The position numbers and the translations under genes are program-made. Below the pieces are notes generated by a model. It did not search any database, was not told the origin of the DNA, and saw nothing but the letters and a program-made list of their open reading frames with translations. Below, piece after piece: positions 51,763 through 63,331 of a stretch of DNA of 64,000 nucleotides. The DNA is from Diadema setosum. Taxonomy: Eukaryota > Echinodermata > Echinoidea > Diadematoida > Diadematidae. Numbering within the stretch: the first letter of the stretch is position 1; every line of letters begins with the position of its first letter. The stretch covers positions 20,518,650-20,582,649 of the forward strand of contig CM067069.1 in assembly GCA_033980235.1 (NCBI GenBank), in the 5' to 3' direction.

Positions 51763-51828
51763 CTACAAGGTCTCTTCAAATGTCGCCATGATGTTGCTCT
51801 GCTGGTTCATGTCAATGTGATTTGCCAT
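51763..51828 (-). CDS. BRD4: BRD4-like gene, terminal exon: P-TEFb-binding motif and stop
   Basis: After the acceptor GTGCAG it reads MANHIDMNQQSNIMATFEET, then L and TAG. This aligns with the last residues of vertebrate BRD4, which keep the pattern M-A-x-x-I-D-M-N, a central QS and the FEE ending. The human protein has one extra terminal F. In that family this helix contacts cyclin T1/CDK9. The exon continues into a 3' UTR of unknown length. Confidence 0.93.
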   Translation of the reverse strand: MANHIDMNQQSNIMATFEETL

Positions 51829-54800
51829 CTGCACAAGTAGACAATCAAAGGAGGTTGTCATAACCTCTAAACTCTCTGTACAAATTTTATCTGCAGGTCG
51901 TTTAATCATTCCACTGGGTACAATATTCTTAATCTACAATTCTTGAAGGGAATTGATATCCACTTTATATGACTCCAGCACTACTTGACCGAGAGGTACA
52001 AAATATTATCTAATTATTCATGGACGGCAGCAGTGAACTAATTCTGGCAGAGGCAATCTGCTGGAGTCTTGTTAATAAGGGCGAAAGTTGTCTTTTCTGA
52101 CTCTAAAAAGGGAACAAGTACAATCGTACACAGAAACTTTTGCTCTATAAATCTAATTAAGTATATGTGGAACAGTGAATGTTACAAATAGAGCAATCAC
52201 TTTGCCCCGCAACATCCACTGAAAAAAAAAAAAGAAAAAGAATAAAGAAGGATGTGGACCAGAAGAATGGATTGAGCACAGATTGGCCAAAAACTATGGA
52301 AGACTAACGAGGTATTCTATGTTTTACTCCTCTAGGAAGTTCATTGTTTCTACATCTATGGATATGTATATAGATTCATTCCATTATATACCTTACATAT
52401 GCTTTAATATTCTTTCCTAATCTATAACCATCTATCTATCTAAGTACGGACCACACATCCTGGGTACCTGGTATTTTATCTAGATGTCTTCATAGACGGG
52501 AGCACTGAACTAATTCCAGCAAGAGAGCACAATATATGAGTTACTGCCACGAGAGGAATACTAGTAGCCTTTTGACAAGGTCTCGAGGCTGAGGAATGAG
52601 ACTAACTTGCCAAACCAAGCACTGCAAGAAATGAGTGAACGTGAGACCGAGTGGCGCAGCCACGAGGCCTTTTTAAACCTGGTTTTGTCTTGCTTTTGTT
52701 TTTTTCTGCCACTTCGTGACGTACACGAGTATGAATTATTCACGTACTCAAGAGTCAATCCGCCGGTATGGTAATGAATCACATGTCAATGCAGGCAACG
52801 CAGGCTGGATTAAAGAGCGTAGGGATGAGCAAGCCGCTGATATACATATCGACTACAATTATGCTGACATCATTGCGAGCAATGCGGTCGCTGATCGGTC
52901 GCTACATTTTTGGTAGCGGAAATGAGAAACAATGTTCAAAACAAGAAATTCATGTCAGGTTCCAAAAGACCTTGCTGCTGCGCCACCCAGTCGCGCGTTC
53001 ATTAGTTCCTTCGCATTTAGTCTCTTCTCCCAGCCCCAGCCATGAGGCCTTGTCAAAAGGCTATGCATGGAAGAGATTGGCAAACTATTTAGACAATCTT
53101 CTATGTTCTATTTCAATGAAATGAAATCTTCTACAGAGAATGAATGAGGACTCACAGCTTCTCTTCTCCGCCTCTCCTGCTCCCGTAACCTTTCTCTCTC
53201 CTTCATAGACTGCATCCTCTTGGCCTCTTCCTGCTGGGCGTGGCGGGCCTTCTCCAACGCCTCATCCTCCTCTTTCTCCCTGTAAAATGAGATGGGAATG
53301 GACAAGAGTATGGTGACTAGCCGCAGCTTTTCAAGAGGGGCATCATTTGAGGGCATGGTAATGACTTACAGGATCTATGCAATACAAATTTGTATTTGGA
53401 TGCAGGCGAGTCTTGTTGTAAAGCACTCCGTGGGATTAGCAATTTTCTTTCATTATATTGAAATTTTGTTGTAGCCAAACAATGAAGCATATATCAATAT
53501 AGATGACAATTTTGGGACCTGAATTTTAACTTCGTTAAAATGAGAATTTCCTCATAACCATGCTTGTTATAATGAGATTTAACATTCATTTATGTTGCCA
53601 AATGAATATCTAAATATGCGCAACATATCTATTATGATTTTTCTATTTTTCTTGTGATTACTTGGATATGAGTACAACTAACCTTCCAAACCAACATTCT
53701 GTTGTTGACAGCATCTGTCAATCATCACTTTAGTACTAATACAGTTAACAGAAGATAGTGGAATACATCATCCCCTAAACTGAGCACAACTTGTATGTTT
53801 CCATGTTACTAATATGATTAACAAAAGACATTGTGCGAAAACATGTAAGTTACCATTTATGCTCAGTCTAGGAGAAAGTGCATTCTAATATCTTTTGTTA
53901 ATCAGATTAGTACTTTAGCAAAGCCCAGGCAGATAATGCCATCAACAGAATTTTGGTTTGGAAGTTTTTTTGCAGGTGTATCAGGGTAATCTGACGTAAA
54001 AATAATAGAAAAATTATTACATATGGCACATATCTAGATATTCATTCGGCTACGTAAGTGATAATCAGGGTATTACAGGGCATTATAAATCAACACAAGT
54101 CAACACGCACTTGTACTGCATAGGTCCTTTAAGAAGATATCTAGAAGGGCACTTTTTATTTCAACACAAAGTGTTGCCCCTCTACTCCAAGTTGTTACTA
54201 ACTCCTCCTCTTTCTCCATTATTTCTTTCTGTGCTATGGACAGTGGACATTATCTCTATTCTGCCATCAATGCAGTCGTAACATGCCGGTACATGGGGAA
54301 AGGGACAAAAGACGGTACGGAAGATGAAGTTCTGACCAGAAATGAAGCAGAGGTGGTGGTGGGGGGGGGGGGGGGGGGGGGGGAGTCACGCTTTCATTGT
54401 GACCTCATGTTTCTTTTTCTCTGTAAACATGAAATGTCACCTGATGCAACAAGTGTTCACTCACTTTTCAGGCACAAACCAAACAAGACATGAGTCACTT
54501 GCCACAGCGCTGAACAATGCACTCACGTCAAGAGTTGTATCAGTCAGATAGAAAAGATACATCTTAAATATAACACCACACGCTGATAAGATCTTTCGAT
54601 GGCTTTGTCTCCTATGATAGAAATAGATGGTGGTATGTTGACAGATGCTCCTGGCCAATAGATTACCTCTGTTTTTCTCTCTCCACTCGCAATCTCTCCT
54701 GTTCTTGCAGCTGCTTTTGATGTTTTCTCATCTCCTCCTGTTGCTTCATTGCACGAGCCTGAAGGAGGCAGGAAATATGAAGCAAAAATAACATCAAAGA

Positions 54801-57800
54801 GGAAAACGACTGTGTATATATGGTTAACACACAGCATCTGTTAAGAGCATGAGGTGTAAAACCTGAAAAGCATCTTTGTAGCCCTCTGTGGCCAACATAG
54901 GTTAGGCGACGATCTACATCCTATTGGATGTTTGTGTTCAATTAACTCATTTTAGCGACAGCAACTTCCAAAATTAAGGCATGTTCCTCGAAGCAGGTTC
55001 AGAGCAAGGGTAAACAACTTTATGCCACCACAATCAGATGAGCATTTGTCACTTTCCATCAAGTGCCTTATTGTCAAGTGTACAAACACAAGAGCCACTT
55101 CGTAGTTTATGAAACAGCTTACACTACTGACACTGATCTGACTACCTTGCCTAGTTAAGGGCAATGTTGTTGTATTATCATTACCCTCATCACTATTATT
55201 CTCATCCTTTTCACTTTGTTTCATTCATTTCTCACTGTGGTAGATGCACTAGACAGTTTAAATTCTCCCTTTATCACATATAATTATAAAATTTCATGTG
55301 GTGGCATTGCTATTTAATTTCTGTAACATTTTAACGTCAACAATGTTGTGGCGGTGCACAGAGCGAGCTCTATTTTACTGTACATGAAAAACATAGAGCA
55401 CTATCTCAATCTCCAAACTACCAATGAATTGTTACATGGTGGTAAAAGAAATATCTTGTTATAAGCTCCAAAAAAAAAAGGCATTTTGTATCGTGAAGTA
55501 ACGATGTTTGAGCCATGAAAAAAAAAAGGGAAAATTACATGTGATTATGGCACATATACTCTGCCCGAGCCTGATTCACAGTGATAACTTCGCTTTACCA
55601 GAAGTGCATAAGTGAACTCAAAAGTGTGAACATGATTGACCTCCGTGTGTTGCACATGGGTGTGTAAGATCATCTCATTCATTTGCATGTAGCGTATGGC
55701 CAGCATAAGAACCCAACCGCTAGCGAAAAAATGTTTACACTTATATGCGATGGGGAGAATTTGTTGGGTTGCATATTTTAGTCTCATATCTATTCTACAT
55801 CCCACATCTTACGAATGAGTTTACTAGATCTGCTGACCTCACACCAAGGCGATGACTTACCCTCTCCTCTTTTTCCTTTGCAGCTTTCTTGAAGAGCTCA
55901 AAGCTCTGGTTTGTCCTGGTCTGGTTGGTAGACGGCTTGGCAGAGGTCAACGTGTTGGCTAGGTTGGACCACGAGCCGGCGTTGGCTATCCTCATGTCCT
56001 GATGAAACAGCAGTGACAGTATCATAAGTTACTACAAGAATTCAAAACTTATCAATGCTTGCATTATTTCACATGCAAATAACTGGCAGAAGGCATTATT
56101 TCTATTCCTTAAACCAATGATTGCAATGATGATAACAAAATGCACGTAATACTGTGATTGCATAGACAACGGACCACTGCATGTTAAAAAAACGTTTTAA
56201 GGCATAACACAGCATAATTTGGATGGTTATGATGAACAGGTTCCTCTTTTGAAAATGAAAGTTTGTTGCTATTCTTGTTAGAATAAAGGGCTTAAGATAT
56301 ATGAAAAGAAAAAAAAAACATATACAGATAATAAAGAAATTAAGAAAAGAGAAAATGTACATATTATTTTTGTCACTATGGAGAAGAAGACAGCAGGGTC
56401 ATTTTGCCTCACCTTCTTGGGCTTAGAAGCAGGGGGCTTTTGGTCCACCTTGCTGAGGTTTTCTGAGCTACCACTTGATGGCAAACTTCCTTCTGAATGG
56501 CCCATTCCAGCTGATATAGGAAAAGAGAACATCTCCTTTAGCCAACACTACAGAGGCCAATCATACTGCAGTTTCATACAACAAATTGTTCCACTCTCGA
56601 GACATATCGGGACATTTAATACAAAATTATCACAATCAGATTCAGATACACTTTATAAACAATTTAAATCGAAGACTCTTGGCAAATAGAAATCAATTCA
56701 ACTTATCTTTTTAATTCTATCACAAATGTGGGAGTTATGCATCTTATTAATCAACACATTGCAATATACATGTATCTTTAGTGTTATCTCTATATCTATC
56801 CATTCAGCTATTCATCCATCTATATGTATATGTCTATCCATCTATTTATCATGCTATGAAAAAAAAATATATATATATGGGCATTTCCGTGAGTTGTGCG
56901 ACATGACCACCACAATTTTACCCGCATATTTCAGGACAACTGATAATCTTACTTTGTTAGCCATAGTTTGAAGTGTGTGAAACCAACTTTACCTTTAAGA
57001 AAAGTTCCCTTTTGTGCATTTTTATACCTTTTGAAGCCAGAAAGCATTTTTTGACCTAAAAATCCCTAAAAATGCATTTTTGTTGCTCCTTGTAATTATT
57101 TTTTTTTATATTTGAGGCTCAAATCAAACTTTGTTTGGTTTTACAAATCAAAAATATATTAATCTAGCAGTAAATAAAGTGGAGACCTTGATATAAGATA
57201 TGTACTTCGGACACCAGCGTGCTCTTACATAGCTCGAGAAGCTGTTGTAACGTGAGTTACCGAAACATGAATTTTTTAACCTGGCAATTTTACTATGCCC
57301 AACTGAGACGTGGTATTTTGGATTATCAAATAACTATGCAGCACACGTCCAAGAAATATGATGGGACTTATAGTCTTTGCTTCAAATTCTCATAACAGAG
57401 GTCTTAAAATTGTAACGTGAGTTACCATGTAACGTGAGTTACCACAATGTAACGTGAGTTACCGACATGATTTTTCTTTAATACCAAGAAATTATATGAA
57501 GGTTGTGATTGTAAGTAACCAATGAGTACATGATTACTGAACTCTTGTATTAAGATTCTATTTCCAGTATATTGTTATTGTCTTGGTCTCTCTCTATCAC
57601 CAAACCAACTGGTCTACATGTACAATGTATTAATTACACATGTTCATCACATGTTAACTTCTGAAAGAAACTGTTCCATATTTACTATTTAATATTACAG
57701 TGCATGTATACTGATCTGTTACGAAAGGGTTTTAGTTGTTAAAAGACATTTCTTCTAAAGCTGCATGGACCTTGTTCCAGCAAATTATCAAAATTTTGTG

Positions 57801-60800
57801 ATGACTATTAATAGCCTCCTGATTGGGATAATCACTGCATGATTACTCTTGAAAAGTTCTTGTTTTTGTAATTCAAGTGATTACTATTTGACATTTCATA
57901 GTTTATACCTACCTGAATTGACCAAAGCCATTGTTTATGAGACTGAAACATTTACATGTATGAACAATTTTAAGCTTGGAGCTCGCTTCCTGCTGTTTTT
58001 TCTGAGATTTTTGAGAACTGAACATTGTGAATTTGACACGCTTATGTGTTTTATACTATTCTACTCTGAGGTTTTAGCTATATTGTTGCAAAATCCTACA
58101 ATGAAACTTTTCCATGTTTACTATAATTTACTTTACATGCTGATCTATTACCAAAAACTTGTTGAATGTGAACCTCATTATCAGACATTTTCTTTAAGAG
58201 CTGGACAGTCATGTACCTTAAAGCAAACTATGAACATTTTGTGATATTAATAGTAAGCCTCCTGATCACAAAATATTTACTATTCATGTTTTTCACTGGG
58301 ATTTACTGCTTCAGTCTGCTTGATTACTCTAGAAAATACTGGTATATATTTTTACATGTATGTACAATTTAAATAATGGCTACTTGACATTTCATAGACC
58401 AAAGCCATTGTTTTCTAAGGCTAAAACATTTATGAACATGTTTTATTAAACTGATCAATACTGGTAGCAGATAACTAAAAATTATCTGCAGTTTCTGTAA
58501 TTCAAGTCTAATTTCTACCAGTTTCGTATAAGAATTTGTAAACAAATCAAACATACAAACAATTGATTATTGAGTAATTCAAACAATTATCAAATAATTG
58601 GAATATGAATTGCATTGTTTAAAAGTTAAAAGATTTATTGAAATATTTCATTTCTGAACCTTTAAACTCTCCACAGACAACTTAAATGTACAGGTCTCTA
58701 GTCTCGTGACTCAGTGTATTAAATGGAATAGTTTATGGATGACTTGTTTTATCTAGATAGCCTGAAATCCATTTAAATCTAGTAAAATAAAAAAAAAAAC
58801 AGTCAAATCAAATTCTCAATTAAATCCTCAATTTCTGATGTATTTGTTAACTGGAAAAGAGTGTAATTTAATGAAATAGTCTCTGTTTCATATCATTTTG
58901 TTGAACACAATTTTTGTCTCAGTACAATGAAAGCTTGGAAAACGACTCAATTAAAAATGAAATTTATCTTCAAGTTGGTATTCTAAATGTAAAGTTTCCT
59001 GCCTTTTGGTAATCTCATGAATAAAATGGGATTAATTACTATTAGATCAATGCTCAAATCAATTTAGATTCTTTATTCATGGAGTTTGTTTGTGAAAAAA
59101 AGTTGTCTTGGTAAGTTTTCTTTGGATTATTAAGACAAAAAAATCATCTTGTGATCATGTGGACAAACTGTAACGTGAGTTACCGTAACGTGAGTTACCG
59201 CTTCACATGACGATACCTGGAGAATGTAAGACAATTTGAATTTTTACCATACTCGGTGATGTATGTTGTTAGTCCATGACTTTGACACAATAGACTTTAA
59301 AGTCTCTCTGTTTCTTGTTTGAGGAAACTTTTGAATATAAGACATGCCAAATTTTTGCATGTCCAAATTATGTAACGTGAGTTACCGACATTTGTAGTGT
59401 TTTTTCTCATAGTTCTCATAAGAGTCTGTGGATGTAATGTTGCTGTGAGATAGGATGGAGGTGCATGATACTCATTCACATATAGTAACTCATATCACTT
59501 ATTAGGTTTTAAGGATATTAATCTCAACAACCTAATTTTGAGTTCAAAATGTAACGTGAGTTACCGTGGAAATGCCCACATATATATATAATCCAGTGAA
59601 TTGCAGAAGTTTCCTGCTAGCAGCACGTCTTTACGAACATGTACAGACCTACAAATGAATTCCCTGGGTTGAGTGATATTCAGAAAATTAGACTAGAGAA
59701 CTTGAAAGTCTACAAGAAAGTCTACAGTTTCCTCTACTGTCAATGATGTCTGTAGCCCCATAGAGACTTGCAAGGCAAAGAGAACACAAAGACAATCAGT
59801 ATACAGCTTGGTAGTGAAGGGGTGTTTGTAGTGACTCACCTGTCTTGCCATTACTCTCCTCTGTTTTCTGCAGCACAGCCTGGGGAGGTCCAGCGGGCTG
59901 AGACTCTTCCTCATCATCACTGACCATGAACTTGACTGGCTTCTCCTCAACCTTGGGTATCGACGACATCGCTGGTGGTTGTCCAGCCGGAGGAAACTCG
60001 TTCTTCACGACAGGCTGGGATGCGGCGGCCATGGGAGGCGTGCCTCGCTTGACCTCTGGTGCTGCCGGTCTCTGGGCGGCAGCAGGGGGCTGTGCCTTTG
60101 GCGGCTCTGTGAGATGCTGAGGTTTGGCCTGTGGTTTGGCGTGGCTGCCCACGGGGGGCTGCTGGTGCACTTGGTGGGTAGATGGTGGTTGTTGGTGTTG
60201 GGAAGGAGGTGGCAAGGGTTTGGAGGGCTGGGCTGCGGGGGGTTGGGAGGATGCCTTTGGTGGGGTGGAGCTGGGTTTAGGGGGTTTTGAGACCGGCTCT
60301 GGCTTGGGTGCTGGTGGGGCAGCTTGTGGGGTTGCTGGTGCTGGGGCCTTTGGTGGCACTGTTGATGGGGCAGATGTAGGTGCTATCTGGGGCTGAGTGG
60401 TGACAGGGGCTGGGGGTTTGGCTTGTGGAAGAGTTGGTGACGGAATAGGGAAAGCTAAAAATGACAAAGACAAAGCATGCACAGAATTATAACAACCTGG
60501 TTCTCTATGGATATAGAGTCAGCATGATCTACTGGCACACAAATTTGTCACTCTTTGTAAATTTCCAGACATATTTCGGCAAAGAAGTCATACAACCTGA
60601 AAAACATGCACTTCATTCATTCAAACAATGGCAACTGCTCATCAGGACCAGAAAGTTGGCTCCTTACTTCTATCTTTAAGTGGTATCTTAATAGTATTCA
60701 ATGTACGGTGTCACAATCAATTTGTTTCATACAAGACACTTCAGAGATTATAATCACATTCACTGTCGCTCCTCGTAGTCTACTAAAAAGAATGTTGCAT

Positions 60801-63331
60801 GTAAGTTATTGCAAGCCTAATTGACCTACATGTATGTGCTTGTCTACCAGTACCACCCGTACATGAGTGCAACAATGGTTACAATAAGAGTACAATGCAT
60901 TTTAACAAAATTTTATCAACTTCAGCTGTTACCTCCTCTCAAAAAAAATTAACAACAACAAAGAATAAACAAACAAAGCAAGTTGGGGCTCTGTCATTAC
61001 ATAATGATCACATTAATTGCAGATGAAATAAAATGACGAATGAAAACTTGAAACAGGAAGAGCTGGCCAACCTGTGGTGCCTTGTTGCATTGTTCCTGGT
61101 GAGGTTAAGGGTGAGGTCAAAGGTGAAGTGAGGACCTGACGTTGGCTCCTCTTCTGCAGGGGCGCTGCTTTGTTACTGGGCCTGTCGGGCAGGGCCGGCA
61201 GACTACTATGCCGTGGAGCTGCAGAGCATTACGAGAACAAGATCATCATGACATTTTAGATGAATACAAATCTCTTCCTAATTGCTCAAAATACTTGCAC
61301 AGAATGAAAGCAAGATGACTTAACCCTCCCGTGTATTGAGGCTGCACAGACTTGTAGGGACCAACATCACAGATTCAAAACACATGTTGGAAACTTCCTC
61401 AGTCTCTAGTCAAATCTAAGTACAGTTTTAATATTGATAGAGATATCAAAGAATATAAAATTCAAATATGTAATATGCGATATCTAAATCAAATCAAAAA
61501 CAAAATCATCGTGCTGTGTAAGTTAAATTTGTTTTGCATGGATAATTATGCAGACTCATTTCCCTTGATTGTACTGTAAAATAAATATAGAAAACAGTGC
61601 ATTATGTCACTGAAGACCAGGTACTGGTGCAAACTATATGGTACAATGTGTATTTATTTGGCTATCAGTATGTTCCTATTTTGAATTGAACGTTTGTGAG
61701 AGTCATCTTAGTTGGTCTCTAACCTTTACTCTACTCTGTCTGACTGCTATGTGACAATATACATGCATATCTCCTTGGGGGTTCAATATCCTTCATACTT
61801 TACCTGTCTGCTTTGCTTCTGTTGAGAATTTTAGTACGAGGTATGGTTAGTTTCCAAACCAAGTCCCATCTGGTGATGTACATGCTGCAATCCTGCAGTT
61901 ATCTTTAATATCTTGTGGAATACGCCAAACTGAAGTTAAAATCTGGGAAATTCTTTGGAAATATTTTCATATCTCTGGATATCCCTTCCTTTTTGCAGTC
62001 CCATTTTACTCCACATCAAGCTATGGAAATTTGTCCCATTGTCTCTACCACACAGCTGACCATTGACCATTCTCACCTGGAATTTGTGACTGGCCATTGG
62101 TCAGTTGCATGGGGGGCTGGCCTGGCTTTCCCATGGCATGGCCAAAACCCATTTCTGGTCCCATCGTCTGCTGGACCATCTGACCAGGCCCAGTGGGTGT
62201 ATGAAGAGACTGCTCCTGCACTGATGGTCTCTTCTATAAGGTGTAAAGAATAATAAAAAGGAGAATATAAAAATATAAAAGGAGAATAAAAAGGGAGAAT
62301 GCAAAGAAAGATATGAAAGAGATAATATGAAGAAGACAATGATGAAGAAGAAGGAAAAGAAAAATAGCAAATGGCTTCAGTAATCCTCGCAGTTGAAGTA
62401 AATCTGCTAATGTGACATAATGCTTACATTTGATAGGAATCAAGGTTCTCCTATGAAACTTGCAAAATTCATTCAAACTTTACCATGACATCGCTTTATG
62501 CATCAATTATAGCTACATAATAAAATAACAACTTTTACTCTTATAAAGTTCTTTAAAAAAATACTTAATACAATCAAATTATCATGTTTGCCTTTGGCAT
62601 CAAGTGAAATTCGAAAGCAGTTCAAATTTTTGGTCATCCAGTCTCATAGCAAAATTCAGAAAAGATGACTTCATTTTGGACAAAAGCTCAGACACAGAAT
62701 TTCAAGATATGATTCATTTCACATATCAGTCTATTAAAAAAAATGACATGAATCTGACAAATGACATTTAAAGATTTGGTAAACCCTGTGATTGCTATGA
62801 ATGCATTGTTGTTGTTGTTTTTTTTTATGTGTGAGCAGGAATGGATGAAGCTTTTATACACAATGGAACCAAATAATGAGAACAAGAAATAGAGTCTGCT
62901 TGCTTTTGGCTTAAGGCTCCATCACACTAGAGCAGATGGCAGACAAATGGCCAATGAATGTTAAGATCTGAAGATATGTTCGCATCCTTTGCTAATACTA
63001 GAATAGTTTGTTAAATGTCTGACGTTCTTTGTATTAATTAGCCATTTGTAGGAATTCGCAGAGATATGCTGGAAATTATTGACATGTTCAAAATCAGCTC
63101 CAGTGTATCTCTGTAATCCCTACCAATAGGTAATGAATACATAGAAGTTCAAACATGTTATGAACTATTTAGCAATGGATGTGAATCTTCAAGTTTTTAA
63201 TTTGTTGGGCATTCGTTGGGCATTTGCTCTGGCGTGATAGAGCCTCTATCGCCAAGCTTTACTGTCTACCTCTCTGGTTTGTGCAGGCAATGCAGGCGGT
63301 CGCCCTCCTTTCCTTTGTTTCTTGGGAGTTC
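51763..63331 (-). CDS. BRD4: BRD4-like BET protein, C-terminal half (9 exons, 5' part outside window)
   Basis: Nine exons join by AG/GT sites with matching phase: 63331-63270, 62233-62077, 61218-61072, 60454-59840, 56510-56413, 55998-55861, 54758-54667, 53279-53156 and 51828-51763. They give 498 codons and a stop. Residues about 1-327 are proline/glutamine-rich with a short RPSNKAAPL block. Residues 360-405 hold the GSW...NQSFELFKKAAKEKEER block, residues 406-477 a highly charged helix, and residues 478-498 the terminal motif with IDMN and FEETL. This order matches the C-terminus of vertebrate BRD4 and of long BET isoforms. There the last motif binds P-TEFb (CDK9/cyclin T) to release paused RNA polymerase II in the nucleus. 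BRD2 and BRD3 lack that motif. The acetyl-lysine-binding bromodomains and the ET domain are not in the window, so the family call rests on the C-terminus alone. Invertebrates usually have a single BET gene, so this may be the co-orthologue of BRD2/3/4/T. Confidence 0.9.
52565..53063. mobile_element. foldback MITE with AGCCTTTTGACAAGG-type ends (intronic)
   Basis: The left end GCCTTTTGACAAGG is repeated inverted at the right end (CCTTGTCAAAAGGC). Similarity continues inwards for more than 100 bp on each arm, including GGTGGCGCAGC-type sequence. TA occurs at both edges (52565-52566 and 53062-53063), which fits a TA target duplication. It lies in the last intron of the BRD4-like gene, between the charged helix and the terminal motif. 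No coding capacity. Confidence 0.75.
53156..53279 (-). CDS. BRD4: BRD4-like gene, charged helix exon 2
   Basis: The acceptor is CATTTTACAG and the donor GTGAGT. It codes for EKEEDEALEKARHAQQEEAK and continues to REQERRRREA. The EDEALEKAR and REQERRRREA pieces match EDEDALEQAR and REQERRRREA in vertebrate BRD4. The exon ends in phase 0, exactly before the terminal motif. A foldback MITE ends about 90 bp downstream of the donor. Confidence 0.95.
54361..54383 (+). repeat. G23 homopolymer in BRD4-like intron
   Basis: 23 consecutive G, after a short GGT repeat. On the transcribed strand of the minus-strand gene the RNA would carry a C run. Confidence 0.9.
54667..54758 (-). CDS. BRD4: BRD4-like gene, charged helix exon 1
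   Basis: The acceptor is GCCTCCTTCAG and the donor GTAATC. It holds 30 codons plus two bases (ARAMKQQEEMRKHQKQ and so on), nearly all K, R, E, Q and M. That predicts a long single helix. The last two bases, AG, join G of the next exon to make arginine. Confidence 0.9.
55861..55998 (-). CDS. BRD4: BRD4-like gene, conserved GSW / SFE-FKKAAKEKEER exon
   Basis: The acceptor is GTTTCATCAG and the donor GTAAGT. It spans 46 codons, in phase 0 at both ends. The peptide contains GSWSNLANTL and NQSFELFKKAAKEKEER. These correspond to the GSWASLVQKH and DSFEQFRRAAREKEER blocks just upstream of the charged helix in vertebrate BRD4. This is the strongest evidence apart from the terminal exon. Confidence 0.95.
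56413..56510 (-). CDS. BRD4: BRD4-like gene, Ser/Lys-rich exon
   Basis: The acceptor is CCTATATCAG and the donor GTGAGG. It codes for 32 residues, starting GMGHSEGSLPSSGSS and ending with lysines (KPKK). The exon completes the alanine codon left by the upstream exon and ends in phase 0. The intron upstream of it holds the 2.7-kb transposon-like unit. Confidence 0.85.
57247..57463 (+). repeat. left subterminal cluster of GTAACGTGAGTTACC (4 copies)
   Basis: There are perfect copies at 57247-57261, 57412-57426, 57429-57443 and 57449-57463. The last three are spaced 17 and 20 bp apart. Confidence 0.9.
59170..59565 (+). repeat. right subterminal cluster of GTAACGTGAGTTACC (4 copies)
   Basis: There are perfect copies at 59170-59184, 59185-59199 (directly abutting), 59372-59386 and 59551-59565. 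The last abuts the right terminal inverted repeat. Confidence 0.9.
59840..60454 (-). CDS. BRD4: BRD4-like gene, long proline-rich exon
   Basis: This 615-nt exon has the acceptor TCATTTTTAG and the donor GTGAGT. It codes for 204 residues that are mostly P, A, Q, K and S, typical of the low-complexity linker of BRD4 that helps form condensates at enhancers. Near its end it carries an acidic stretch, KFMVSDDEEES, with possible CK2-type serines. The GC-rich coding sequence stands out from the AT-rich introns. A long open frame in the opposite direction over the same bases is a shadow of the biased codons. Confidence 0.9.
61072..61218 (-). CDS. BRD4: BRD4-like gene, exon with RPSNKAAPL block
   Basis: The acceptor is ATGCTCTGCAG and the donor GTTGGC, a weak but GT-type site. 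It encodes 48 residues between two split alanine codons. The segment LPDRPSNKAAPL resembles a short conserved RPSNRAAALP piece in the linker of vertebrate BRD4. It is followed by repeated LTSP units (SPLTSPLTSPG). The frame continues cleanly into the long proline-rich exon. Confidence 0.85.
62077..62233 (-). CDS. BRD4: BRD4-like gene, exon with Gln/Pro/Met-rich linker
   Basis: The acceptor is CACCTTATAG and the donor GTGAGA. It encodes 52 residues, starting KRPSVQEQSLHTPTG and rich in G, P, Q and M, plus one base of an alanine codon completed by the next exon. There is no catalytic or folded domain here. It is part of the disordered linker between the ET domain and the C-terminal motif. The phase agrees on both sides. 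Confidence 0.8.
63270..63331 (-). CDS. BRD4: BRD4-like gene, 62-nt exon (first visible)
   Basis: This small exon is bounded by CTGAAACAG on its 5' side and GTAGAC on its 3' side. It reads two bases of a split codon and then 20 codons, TPKKQRKGGRPPALPAQTRE. The stretch is basic and proline-containing, with a GGRPP core resembling an AT-hook. It ends in phase 0, which fits the start of the next exon, and it starts in phase 1 like several others of this gene. I recognise no direct counterpart in vertebrate BRD4. The call therefore rests on splice sites, phase and composition. Confidence 0.65.

Larger units (their letters stand above)
56879..59577. mobile_element. candidate non-autonomous DNA transposon with subterminal GTAACGTGAGTTACC repeats
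   Basis: The unit has 10-bp terminal inverted repeats GGGCATTTCC / GGAAATGCCC, set in TATATATA-type flanks. The motif GTAACGTGAGTTACC occurs eight times without mismatch: at 57247, 57412, 57429 and 57449 in the left part, and at 59170, 59185, 59372 and 59551 in the right part. None occurs between. All are in the same direction, but the motif is nearly palindromic (GTAAC...GTTAC). A degenerate copy (CGTGAGTT) directly follows the left terminal repeat. The interior is AT-rich and has an internal duplication (about 57,640-57,970 against 58,100-58,440). A 131-codon ORF at 57,849-58,244 falls inside this duplication and resembles no transposase I know. The layout suggests transposase-binding sites at both ends. 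The unit fills most of one BRD4-like intron. Confidence 0.65.

Noticed and set aside
57849..58244. 131-codon ORF as a gene
   Set aside because: It lies in the duplicated AT-rich interior of the transposon-like unit, has no recognised motif, and the duplicate copy has not kept the frame.
57247..59565. CRISPR-like array of identical 15-bp repeats
   Set aside because: The spacers are irregular (0 to 1,700 bp), the motif is too short, there are no cas genes and the DNA is eukaryotic. Subterminal transposon sites fit better.
59979..60396. Plus-strand Gly/Trp-rich ORFs
   Set aside because: They are shadows of the proline-rich BRD4-like exon on the minus strand.
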